Assembly: GCA_003003925.1 (NCBI GenBank)
Contig: PVWP01000007.1
Coordinates: 171,453 to 235,452 of the forward strand
Direction: 5' to 3'
DNA from: Aphanothece cf. minutissima CCALA 015
GTDB taxonomy: Bacteria > Cyanobacteriota > Cyanobacteriia > PCC-6307 > Cyanobiaceae
DNA length: 64,000 nt
Part shown: positions 1 through 7,317 of the stretch, piece by piece
How positions within the stretch are numbered: position 1 is the stretch's first letter
How the letters are laid out: the number at the start of each line of letters is the position of its first letter
The notes under the pieces: model-generated
Databases searched by the model: none
What the model was told of the DNA's origin: nothing
What the model saw: only the letters and a program-made list of their open reading frames with translations
Program-made: the position numbers and the translations under genes

Positions 1-504
1 ATCCGGCAGTGGCGCTTTGTCGCCGGGGATTTCTTGGTAGGCCCGTCGCAGCTGAAGATCTGTGGTGGAGGCCTGAATCGCCTCCAATGCACGCCTGGCC
101 TGGGTGAGCTGTTGAGTTGCGATCTGCTGTTGTTCGTGCAGCAGTTTCACGCCTGCATAAAGCTGTACCGGTATGAGGAGTAGATAGCCGATGGCGACCC
201 ATGTGGCCAACCGTCGGATTGCTGCGGACCGCTTGGCAAGGGCCGTTGACCTGTGATCAATTTCGGAGGCCGCAGCGATCAACAGCACACCAATCAGTGG
301 CGTTGCGCTGCGCCCCACCAGGAAGCCGCTCATCTGATCCAGCCAAGCAGGCTTGAGAAGGGCAACAGGCCAGGCCTGAAAGGCAAGATCGACAAGAAAA
401 TAGGACGATAGGGCAACTCCAGTCCAATGGACCACGAGAGCGAACTCGTGACTTCTCCATTCGCTGCGACTCATGGAATCCCGGGATATACGAGTTTGAG
501 ACAT
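1..504 (-). CDS. partial membrane / coiled-coil protein, possibly HpsJ-like
   Basis: The 5' part of a gene that runs off the left edge; 168 codons are visible without a stop. ATG at 504 is preceded by GAGGA nine bases upstream; a second in-frame ATG lies at 474. Three hydrophobic segments are visible at about residues 21-47, 61-80 and 99-117, followed by a Gln/Glu/Lys-rich stretch (118-155) likely to form a coiled coil. This layout resembles HpsJ-like proteins linked to cyanobacterial exopolysaccharide/exosortase systems, but that is recall of general architecture, not a motif match. The gene is clearly less GC-rich than the rest of the window, which may mean a different origin. Function is not assigned. 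Confidence 0.6.
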   Translation of the reverse strand, partial: MSQTRISRDSMSRSEWRSHEFALVVHWTGVALSSYFLVDLAFQAWPVALLKPAWLDQMSGFLVGRSATPLIGVLLIAAASEIDHRSTALAKRSAAIRRLATWVAIGYLLLIPVQLYAGVKLLHEQQQIATQQLTQARRALEAIQASTTDLQLRRAYQEIPGDKAPLPD

Positions 505-586
505 CGTTTGGTATCCTCGCAATCAACTCTTCCCATTATGTTCGGTATGCCTGATCTTGAGGGCGGATGGCCTTCATGGCCCGATA

Positions 587-623
587 ATATTCACTGACTT
601 GAATATGCAGCAGATGCGCTGCA
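587..623. repeat. two adjacent inverted repeats in the intergenic region
   Basis: ATATTCA (587-593) pairs with TGAATAT (600-606) around a 6-nt loop, and immediately after it TGCAGC (606-611) pairs with GCTGCA (618-623). They lie in the 165-nt AT-richer gap between the divergent membrane-protein gene and the fructosamine kinase gene, so an operator or an RNA hairpin is possible. There is no U-tract, so it does not look like an intrinsic terminator. Confidence 0.35.
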
Positions 624-669
624 TCGAAAGTGTTCTCCACCAGCATGATGGCCTCTTTCCCAGCCCTTC

Positions 670-1611
670 ATGGCCCACCCCGCCACCCTGATCCCCTGGC
701 TGGCCGAGCAGCTCGGTGTCGAGCCGGTCGGCTGGACACCGGTGGGTGGTGGCTGCATCCACAACGCCTGGCGACTGGATCTGGCTGATGGCCGCCGGCT
801 GTTCGCCAAAACCAATGCCGCCTCCTCCTTGCCCCTTCTGGAGGCGGAAGCCGATGGCCTGCGGGCCCTCGCGGCGGCGGCGGGTGACGAGGGCCCACGG
901 GTGCCCGTCCCCCTGGCCTGCGGGATGTCGGGACCTTCGACTGTCCTGGTGCTCCCCTGGCTCGACCTGGCGCGCGGCCGTTCTGCGGCTCATGAGCCGC
1001 AGTGGCGCCGCCTGGGGGCAGCGCTGGCTGCGCTGCACCGCCGCAGCCTGACCCGCCGCTGCGTGGCGGAGGATCGGGTCGGGGCCGCCTTCGGCTGGCC
1101 CCGGGACAACGTGATCGGCTCCTTCCCGCAACGCAACGGCTGGGAGGCGGACTGGGGCCGTTTCTTCGTGCAACGACGGCTGGCTCCCCAGTTGGAGCAC
1201 CTGGCCCGCAGCGGCCAGCCGCTGCGGCAGGCCTCCGTGCTGCTGGAGCGCGCCGGACAGTGGCTGGCGGACCACCACCCCGATCCCTGCCTGGTGCACG
1301 GGGATCTCTGGAGCGGCAATGCGGCCATCAGCGGCGATGGCCAGGGCGTGATCTTCGATCCGGCGGTGCACCGGGCCGACCGGGAAGTGGACCTGGCCAT
1401 GGCGCGCCTGTTCGGAGGCTTTCCCGAGGCCTTCTTTGAGGGGTACCAGCACACCTGGCCCCTGCCTTCAGGGCACCGTGCGCGGCGCGACCTCTACAAC
1501 CTGTATCACCTGCTCAACCATGCCAACCTGTTCGGTGGCAGCTACGTGGGCCAGAGCGCGGCCTGCCTCGATGCCCTGGTGGAGCGCGGCGAGAGGGCGG
1601 ACGGGGCGTGA
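670..1611 (+). CDS. fructosamine kinase family protein
   Basis: A 313-residue protein of the fructosamine/ketosamine-3-kinase family (aminoglycoside-phosphotransferase fold). Family members phosphorylate sugar adducts on protein amines so that the adduct breaks down (deglycation), in the cytoplasm. Visible signs are a Gly-rich N-lobe loop (VGGGCIHNAW, about 25-34), a candidate ATP lysine in FAKTN (Lys47), the catalytic loop VHGDLWSGN (from about residue 209) and the metal-binding Asp in IFDPA (about 230). The C-terminal YNLYHLLNHANLFGGSY segment is typical of the family. Length is normal. The substrate in cyanobacteria is not established. It stands alone, convergent with the next gene. Confidence 0.9.
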   Translation: MAHPATLIPWLAEQLGVEPVGWTPVGGGCIHNAWRLDLADGRRLFAKTNAASSLPLLEAEADGLRALAAAAGDEGPRVPVPLACGMSGPSTVLVLPWLDLARGRSAAHEPQWRRLGAALAALHRRSLTRRCVAEDRVGAAFGWPRDNVIGSFPQRNGWEADWGRFFVQRRLAPQLEHLARSGQPLRQASVLLERAGQWLADHHPDPCLVHGDLWSGNAAISGDGQGVIFDPAVHRADREVDLAMARLFGGFPEAFFEGYQHTWPLPSGHRARRDLYNLYHLLNHANLFGGSYVGQSAACLDALVERGERADGA

Positions 1612-1651
1612 AACGGGTTCACGCCCCCCCCTGATGCGGACGGAGCGGCGC

Positions 1652-2026
1652 TCAGCTCAGATATTCCTTGCGCAGGGTCTGGATCTTCGCCATCACCGCC
1701 GAGCGCTTTTCGCCGGTGGTGAGGTTGTTCCAGCTCCAGTTGCCGACCACCACCAGGCCGAGCAGCTCCAGCAGCCCGGGGACGATGGGCAGCAGGTTGA
1801 TGGTGTCGAGCACGCCCTTGATCAGGATCTGGGCCACGATCACGGCCAGCAGTACGCCGGAGGCCTTGCCGATCCGACCGACCTGGCTCCAGTCGACCTT
1901 GTCGAGGGTTTCGTTGATCTTGCCGATCACGTCGCTGTAGCGCTCGCTGAAATCCGCCTCTGCGGCGGAGCTGCTGGTGGTGTCGTCCTGCATGGTCTCC
2001 TTCACCTCGGTCGTGCTGTCGATCAT
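1652..2026 (-). CDS. CAAD domain-containing thylakoid membrane protein
   Basis: A 124-residue protein with the CAAD domain, first described as a domain appended to cyanobacterial aminoacyl-tRNA synthetases and also found alone in thylakoid proteins. The body shows an acidic N-terminal region, the segment DKVDWSQVGRIGKA, two hydrophobic helices (around residues 60-100) that contain LLPIVPGLLELLGLVVVG, and a charged tail ending GEKRSAVMAKIQTLRKEYLS. I use ATG 2026 with AGGAG twelve bases upstream; ATG 1993 (113 aa) is an alternative with AAGGAG only three bases away. Stand-alone CAAD proteins are thought to help shape or stabilise thylakoid membranes. It diverges from the JAMM peptidase gene. 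Confidence 0.85.
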   Translation of the reverse strand: MIDSTTEVKETMQDDTTSSSAAEADFSERYSDVIGKINETLDKVDWSQVGRIGKASGVLLAVIVAQILIKGVLDTINLLPIVPGLLELLGLVVVGNWSWNNLTTGEKRSAVMAKIQTLRKEYLS

Positions 2027-2069
2027 GGAAGGAGCGGTCTCCTGACGGAATGACGCATAACGTACCGGT

Positions 2070-2573
2070 GTGGACCCACCGACGCCAGAGGAGCTGTGCC
2101 TCGGTCGGCAGGCGCTGACGGTGCTGGAGGCCGTCCTGCTGGCCGCCGCACCCGAAGAGGGCTGTGCCCTGCTGCTGGGTCGCCGCGACCCCTGGCGGAT
2201 CGACCACGTCTGGCCCTGTCTCAATGCCTGGGAGCCGCCGCCGGAGCGTCGTCGCCGTTTCGCCCTTGACCCCCGCGAGCAGCTGCAGGCGCAGAAGTGG
2301 GCCCGGGCCCGGGGCCTGACGGTCCTGGGCTCGGCCCACAGCCACCCGCGCTCGGCGCCGCTGCCCTCGGCCCTGGACCGCTCGCTCGCCTTTGCCCCCA
2401 CGCTGATGCTGATCCTGGGGCAGGCCGATGGCCCCGCCGCGGCGCCGGCCGACGGGGACACCCAGTGGTCCCTGGCCTGCTGGTGGCTGCCGGAGCACGG
2501 CCCTCCCCGGCCGCTGGCGTGGAGAATGGACGATTCGAGCGACGTGGGCCTTCGCTGCCATGCTTCCTCCTGA
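2070..2573 (+). CDS. JAMM/MPN+ (Mov34 family) metallopeptidase
   Basis: A 167-residue JAB1/MPN domain protein. The zinc-binding signature is seen as the HSH pair in GSAHSHPRS followed by S-x-x-D in SALDRS, matching the JAMM pattern H-x-H-x(n)-S-x-x-D. The start is a GTG; no better ATG is present in frame. Prokaryotic JAMM proteins beside E1-like enzymes remove C-terminal extensions from small ubiquitin-like sulfur carriers or release cysteine from a carrier adduct. The 3' end overlaps the start of the MoeB-like gene by 14 nt, which supports a joint role in sulfur-carrier metabolism. The exact carrier substrate is not visible in this window. Confidence 0.85.
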   Translation: MDPPTPEELCLGRQALTVLEAVLLAAAPEEGCALLLGRRDPWRIDHVWPCLNAWEPPPERRRRFALDPREQLQAQKWARARGLTVLGSAHSHPRSAPLPSALDRSLAFAPTLMLILGQADGPAAAPADGDTQWSLACWWLPEHGPPRPLAWRMDDSSDVGLRCHASS

Positions 2574-3729
2574 CACCAGCGCCGTCCAGCTGAGCCCCGA
2601 TGAGGTGGTGCGCTTCTCGCGCCACCTGATCCTGCCGGAGATCGGCATGGAGGGGCAGAAGCGGCTCAAGGCGGCCTCGGTGCTGTGCGTCGGCACCGGC
2701 GGCCTCGGCTCCCCCCTTCTCCTTTACCTGGCCGCCGCTGGCGTCGGCCGCCTGGGCATCGTCGATTTTGACGTGGTGGACCACAGCAACCTGCAGCGCC
2801 AGGTGATCCACGGCACCAGCTGGGTGGGCAAGCCCAAGATCGAATCCGCCAAGGCCCGGATCCACGAGATCAATCCCCACTGCCAGGTGGATCTCTACGA
2901 AACGGCCCTCAGCAGTGAGAACGCCCTGGAGATCATCGCCGGCTACGACATCGTCTGCGACGGCACCGACAACTTCCCCACCCGCTACCTGGTCAACGAC
3001 GCCTGCGTGCTGCTGGGCAAGCCCAACGTCTACGGATCGATCTTCCGCTTCGAGGGCCAGGCCACGGTGTTCAACTTCGAGGGTGGGCCCAACTACCGCG
3101 ACCTCTTCCCCGAGCCGCCGCCGCCGGGCATGGTGCCCTCCTGCGCCGAAGGCGGTGTGGTGGGGGTGCTTCCCGGGATCATCGGCGTGATCCAGGCCAC
3201 CGAGGCGGTGAAGCTCATCACCGGCATCGGCACCAGCCTCAGTGGCCGCCTGCTGCTCTTTGATGCCCTCAAGATGAGCTTCCGGGAGCTGAAGCTGCGC
3301 CCCAACCCGGAGCGTCCCGTGATCGACAGGCTGATCGATTACCAGGAGTTCTGCGGCGTCGGTGGCTCGGCCCCCGGCCAGGAGGAGGCGGGCAGCGTGG
3401 CCACGATCACCGTCACCGAACTCAAGGCCCTGCTCGACGGTCCCCGGGACGAGCTGCTCCTGCTGGATGTGCGCAATCCGCCGGAGGCCGAGATCGCCGT
3501 GATCCCCGGCGCCGTGCTGGTGCCCCTCGATCGCATCGAGAGCGGCGAGGCGATCGAGGAGGTGCGGCGCCTCGCCAGCGGCAAGCGGCTGTACGTCCAC
3601 TGCAAGCTGGGGGGACGGTCCGCCAAGGCCCTGATCGCCCTGGCCCGCCACGGCATCGAGGGGGTCAACGTGCAGGGCGGCATCGACGCCTGGAGCCAGG
3701 AGGTGGATCCTGACGTTCCGCGCTACTGA
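2560..3729 (+). CDS. moeB: MoeB/ThiF-type adenylyltransferase fused to rhodanese
   Basis: A 389-residue E1-like enzyme. The N-terminal ThiF/MoeB domain has the start signature RFSRHLILPEIGMEGQ, the nucleotide loop GTGGLGSP and the DNFPTRYLVND region. The C-terminal third is a rhodanese domain with active-site loop HCKLGGRS, whose Cys can carry a persulfide. Family members adenylate the C-terminal Gly of a sulfur carrier (MoaD or ThiS type) and the rhodanese supplies sulfur. ATG 2560 fits family length; it lies inside the end of the JAMM gene, so the two are translationally coupled. A zinc Cys pair expected in MoeB proteins is not obvious, so MoeB against a broader HesA/ThiF role is uncertain. 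Confidence 0.9.
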   Translation: MLPPDTSAVQLSPDEVVRFSRHLILPEIGMEGQKRLKAASVLCVGTGGLGSPLLLYLAAAGVGRLGIVDFDVVDHSNLQRQVIHGTSWVGKPKIESAKARIHEINPHCQVDLYETALSSENALEIIAGYDIVCDGTDNFPTRYLVNDACVLLGKPNVYGSIFRFEGQATVFNFEGGPNYRDLFPEPPPPGMVPSCAEGGVVGVLPGIIGVIQATEAVKLITGIGTSLSGRLLLFDALKMSFRELKLRPNPERPVIDRLIDYQEFCGVGGSAPGQEEAGSVATITVTELKALLDGPRDELLLLDVRNPPEAEIAVIPGAVLVPLDRIESGEAIEEVRRLASGKRLYVHCKLGGRSAKALIALARHGIEGVNVQGGIDAWSQEVDPDVPRY

Positions 3730-3847
3730 CCCCTCCTCCCCCGCCAGGCAGCGGTGGCTGGAGCGCCGCCGCCAGGAAGCCCGCCGCCTGATCGCCCTTG
3801 AGAAGCGCTTCCTGCCGCTTCTGCTGACGGCCCTGCTGCCCATCCTG

Positions 3848-4522
3848 GTGATGCCGCTGACGGCCACGCGGGGCTGGCCGGCCAATGTGCTCCTGGCCCT
3901 GGTCTTCAACCTGCTGATCCTGCAGTCGATCCAGACCCTGCCGGTGATCGCCGGGGTGACCTACGCCCGCCTGCGCCAGGAGATCTTCCGGGGGATCGGG
4001 CTGGTGGGGGGCCTGGGGCTCTGGGTGCCGGTGGCCATGGGGACCTGGCCCGGCGGCCTGTTCCGCGCCGTGGAGATGGTGCTGCTGAGCCTCTTCTTCC
4101 TGGCCACCTCCCTGCGGCTGGTGCGCCTGCTGGCCCGGGTGCCGCGGGTCAACGGGCTGGTGATGGCCGGGGCCGCGGCGGGCTATCTGCACCTGGGGCT
4201 CACCGGCGGCGTGCTGGCCACGGCCACCCAGGTGCTCGTCCCCGGCAGCTTCAGCCTCGGGGCGGCCGCCAGCCACCAGCTGCTGCTCGACCGGCTCACC
4301 TACTTCAGCTTCGTCACCATCGCCGGCGTCGGCTACGGCGATGTGCTGCCGTCCAATGCGGTGGGGGAGCGCTTCGTGATCCTCCTCAGCGTCGCCAGCA
4401 CCCTCTACGTGGCCCTGCTGGTGGGCCTGCTGCTGGGGCGGTTCATCGCCTCGGAGGAAGTGGTGATGCTCGAGGAGGATCAGCTGGAGCTCGAGCGGGC
4501 CGATGGACCCGGGAACCCCTGA
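3848..4522 (+). CDS. potassium channel family protein (two-helix pore type)
   Basis: A membrane protein whose C-terminal half holds a pore loop with selectivity-filter-like GVGYGD between two helices, as in prokaryotic K+ channels. Several further hydrophobic segments precede it, so the fold is a multi-helix (voltage-gated-like or ion-channel-2) channel without a visible RCK domain. The first conventional start in frame is GTG 3848, but the open frame continues upstream without a stop to inside moeB, and a Lys/Arg-rich segment plus the first half of helix 1 would be lost. CTG at 3710, six bases after AGGAGG (3698-3703), would give about 270 residues and is a plausible real start. It follows moeB directly. 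Confidence 0.8.
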   Translation: MMPLTATRGWPANVLLALVFNLLILQSIQTLPVIAGVTYARLRQEIFRGIGLVGGLGLWVPVAMGTWPGGLFRAVEMVLLSLFFLATSLRLVRLLARVPRVNGLVMAGAAAGYLHLGLTGGVLATATQVLVPGSFSLGAAASHQLLLDRLTYFSFVTIAGVGYGDVLPSNAVGERFVILLSVASTLYVALLVGLLLGRFIASEEVVMLEEDQLELERADGPGNP

Positions 4523-4546
4523 ACGGCAGTCCCCTGACCGCCAGTA

Positions 4547-5710
4547 TCAGTAATCGACGCCGCGTTTGAGGTCGACACCCCGCTCGGCGTAGTGCTTGTG
4601 GCACACCATCTCCGAGTGGACGCTGGCCAGGTCGAAGTAGGCCGGCCGGCTCTTGCAGCGGCCCGTGATGATCACCTCCGTTTCGGTGGGCTTGCGCAGC
4701 AGGGTCTGGACGATCGGCTCCACAGGCAGCAGCTCCAAGTCCACGGTGGGATTGAGCTCGTCGAGGATCACGGTCTTGTAGAGGCCGCTGGCGATGGCGG
4801 CTCGGGCGATCTCCCAGGCCCGTTCCGCTTCCACGTAGTCGATCGGCTGCTGCTGGCCCCGCCAGACGATGGCGTCGCGCCCGGAGCGCAGGTGGTCCAC
4901 CAGGTGGGGGTAGCTCTCGCGCAGGGCGGCGATGGCCGCGTCCTCGGTGTAGCCCGCCCCGCCCTTGAGCCACTGCAGGATCAGCACCCGGTGGCTCTTG
5001 TCCTGGCTGATGCCCCGCCCGATGGCCTGCAGTCCCTTGCCCAGGGCGCTGGTGGATTTCCCCTTGCCTTCCCCGGTGTAGATCTCCAGGCCCTCGAGAC
5101 CCTGCTGGGGGCCGCTGTGGGCCCGCATCTCCGAGTGCAGATCGGCCAGCTGCACCAGCTGGCGCGGCGCCCCCCGACCGGTACAGATGATTTCCATCCC
5201 CGCCGGCTTGGTGGCCAGGGTGCGCACCACCTCCTCGGTGTCGAGCAGGCCCAGATCGAGCACGGGGTTGAGTTCGTCGAGCACCACCACCGAATAGAGG
5301 TTGCTGGCGATGGCCCCCTTGGCGATGTCCCAGCCCCGCTGGGCCTCCTGATGGTCGAAGCGGGTGGCCTCCTCGGCGCTGAAGTGGTCGCCGCGGCCGG
5401 TGCGCACCTGATCGATCAGGTGGGGGAAGCCCTGCTGCAGGGCCTCGATGGCACTGTCCTCGTCGTAGGCGCGACCGGGGCCCTTCAGGAACCGCAGCAG
5501 CAGCACCCGGGTGCGCTTCTGCTCGCAGATGCCCAGCCCGATGGTGCGCAGCACCACCCCCAGGGCCGCCTGGCTCTTGCCCTTGCCCTCCCCGTCGTAG
5601 ACGTGCAGCTGGCCGTGGGCCCGCTCGTCGCTGCCGGCGGCGGTGCGGATGCCGATGCCTCGCCCAGTGCCGCGCTGCGGGGTCTGGGTGCTGCGGGCGG
5701 CGGGGGTCAT
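4547..5710 (-). CDS. cobO: tandem-duplicated cob(I)yrinic acid a,c-diamide adenosyltransferase
   Basis: A 387-residue protein built of two CobO/BtuR-like halves. Each has a P-loop (GEGKGKSQAA near residue 41; GEGKGKSTSA near 215), a Walker-B-like LDELNP and the TGRG/TGRC region. Only the second half ends with the family-typical Gly-Val-Asp-Tyr terminus. A single CobO is about 200 residues, so this is an in-frame internal duplication. CobO transfers adenosyl from ATP to the corrin cobalt in cobamide synthesis. Both P-loops are intact, so both halves may bind ATP; whether both are catalytic is unknown. It is convergent with the channel gene and divergent from larE. Confidence 0.9.
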   Translation of the reverse strand: MTPAARSTQTPQRGTGRGIGIRTAAGSDERAHGQLHVYDGEGKGKSQAALGVVLRTIGLGICEQKRTRVLLLRFLKGPGRAYDEDSAIEALQQGFPHLIDQVRTGRGDHFSAEEATRFDHQEAQRGWDIAKGAIASNLYSVVVLDELNPVLDLGLLDTEEVVRTLATKPAGMEIICTGRGAPRQLVQLADLHSEMRAHSGPQQGLEGLEIYTGEGKGKSTSALGKGLQAIGRGISQDKSHRVLILQWLKGGAGYTEDAAIAALRESYPHLVDHLRSGRDAIVWRGQQQPIDYVEAERAWEIARAAIASGLYKTVILDELNPTVDLELLPVEPIVQTLLRKPTETEVIITGRCKSRPAYFDLASVHSEMVCHKHYAERGVDLKRGVDY

Positions 5711-5751
5711 CGGCGGGTGGCGGGGAGCAGCGGCGGGCAGAGCTGACCCGG

Positions 5752-6654
5752 ATGCTACCCAGCCTTGCCAGGATCGAGGCCATGCCAGCCACCCGCCGCC
5801 TCAGCCTGCTCGAAGCCCTGCCGGCTCCGCTGGAGAGGGGTCTGGAGTCGCTCTGCCGCCAGCTCGACGCCTTTCCCCAGGTGGTGGTGGCCTACTCCGG
5901 CGGTGTCGACAGTGCCCTGGTGGCCGCCCTGGCCGGCGACCGGCTGGGGGAGCGGGCCCTGGCGGTCACAGGCGTCTCGCCGGCCCTGGCCCCCCACCTG
6001 CGCCGCGAGGCCAGCGACCAGGCCCGCTGGCTGGGGCTGCGCCACCGGGAACTGACCACCGCGGAGCTGGCCGACCCCGCCTACACCAGCAACCCCCAGG
6101 ATCGCTGCTACGCCTGCAAACGGGAGCTGCACCGCCTGCTGGCCCCCATCGCCGCCGCCGCCGAAGGGGCCCAGGTGCTCGATGGCGTCAACCTCGACGA
6201 CCTGGGCGACCACCGGCCCGGGATCCGTGCCGCCCGGGAGTTCGGGGTGCGCTCCCCCCTGGCGGAGGCCGGCATCGACAAGGCGGGGGTGCGCCAGCTC
6301 TCCCGGGCCCTTGGTCTGCCCTGGTGGGACAAGCCGGCCCAGCCCTGCCTCGCCTCCCGCTTCCCCTACGGCGAACCGATCAGCGCGACGCGGCTGACCC
6401 GGGTGGCCGCCGCCGAGGAGTGGCTGCGCCAGCGCGGCTTTCGCGAACTGCGGGTGCGCAGCCAGGGGGAGACGGCCCGCATCGAGATCCCCGCAGCCGC
6501 ATTACCGGCGGCACTGGAGCGCCTGGCCGAAGGCGAACTGCGCCCCGAGCTGGTGGCGGCGTTCCGGGGGATGGGATTCAGCGCCGTGGCCCTCGACCTC
6601 GAGGGGCTGGTCAGCGGCAAGCTGAACCGCGCCCTGACACCGGAGCGGGACTGA
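5752..6654 (+). CDS. larE: ATP-dependent sacrificial sulfur transferase LarE
   Basis: A 300-residue PP-loop ATPase. The signature SGGVDS sits near residue 49. CYACK near 122 and the PCLASRFPYG motif near 205 are typical LarE features. LarE adenylates the carboxylates of the nickel-pincer precursor and donates sulfur, in some lineages from its own cysteine. The tail includes the family segment FRELRVRSQGETARIEI. ATG 5752 is used; ATG 5782 is possible. No larB, larC or larA gene is nearby, so its role here, pincer cofactor or another sulfur transfer, is open. Confidence 0.92.
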   Translation: MLPSLARIEAMPATRRLSLLEALPAPLERGLESLCRQLDAFPQVVVAYSGGVDSALVAALAGDRLGERALAVTGVSPALAPHLRREASDQARWLGLRHRELTTAELADPAYTSNPQDRCYACKRELHRLLAPIAAAAEGAQVLDGVNLDDLGDHRPGIRAAREFGVRSPLAEAGIDKAGVRQLSRALGLPWWDKPAQPCLASRFPYGEPISATRLTRVAAAEEWLRQRGFRELRVRSQGETARIEIPAAALPAALERLAEGELRPELVAAFRGMGFSAVALDLEGLVSGKLNRALTPERD

Positions 6655-6682
6655 GGAGCGACCTGGCCAGTGATGGACGCAG

Positions 6683-6712
6683 AAAATCTGCCGGGGAGAG
6701 TGTCCCCGGCAG
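6683..6712 (-). terminator. intrinsic terminator of speD
   Basis: A perfect 10-bp stem (6688-6697 with 6703-6712) and a 5-nt loop, followed on the minus strand by ATTTTC. It lies between the convergent larE and speD genes and has the orientation that would end speD transcription. Confidence 0.65.
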
Positions 6713-6734
6713 TCGGTGGTGGATGCACCGGCGC

Positions 6735-7229
6735 TCAGGCGCTGGCGAGGTGGGGCTCCCTCTGGCTGTCGGCCAGGGCTTCGGGCGTCTCGCGCCGGAA
6801 GCTGGTGAGCTTGTGGCGGCCGGCCCCCAGCTCCTCCCACAGCACCTGGCAGGCCCGTTCCGGCATCGTGTGGTCACCGCAGGTGAACACGTCCACGGCC
6901 GCATAGCCCGATTCGGGCCAGGTGTGGATGGAGATGTGGGATTCCGCCAGCAGGGCGAGCCCCGTGACGCCCTGGGGTTCGAAGCGGTGGGTGATCAGGT
7001 TGAGCAGGGTCGCACCGGCACGTCTGGCTGCTGTCGTGATGGTGTCCCTGAGGAAAGCTTCGTCATCGAGCCGTGCGCAGTCGCAGTCGTAGAGCTCGAG
7101 GATGCAGTGTTTCCCTACCGCGTCGGTGGTGTCGCCTGGGGCGGAGACGGGGTGTGCAATCGGGTGGGTGGGGGAGGCGGCGGGCTTCCATCCCGGGTTG
7201 GGATGCAGGCTGGAAAGGGTCTGGTTCAT
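6735..7229 (-). CDS. speD: S-adenosylmethionine decarboxylase proenzyme
   Basis: A 164-residue bacterial-type SpeD. The processing site is visible in [14 protein letters not shown]: cleavage before the Ser of the Glu-Ser pair makes the pyruvoyl cofactor. The conserved [11 protein letters not shown] start of the domain lies near residue 40 and FTCGDH near 117. The product decarboxylates S-adenosylmethionine to supply aminopropyl groups for spermidine. The N-terminal extension of about 38 residues is unusual for the family, so the true start could be internal, although no better Met is obvious. An intrinsic terminator follows at 6683-6712. Confidence 0.93.
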   Translation of the reverse strand: MNQTLSSLHPNPGWKPAASPTHPIAHPVSAPGDTTDAVGKHCILELYDCDCARLDDEAFLRDTITTAARRAGATLLNLITHRFEPQGVTGLALLAESHISIHTWPESGYAAVDVFTCGDHTMPERACQVLWEELGAGRHKLTSFRRETPEALADSQREPHLASA

Positions 7230-7317
7230 CGAATCCGGTCAAACAGGCCTCACCATACGTGCCGGAGCGCGGAACCGAGGTTCGCCAGGCTGCCTGCGGC
7301 AGCAGGGAGTTCGGCCC

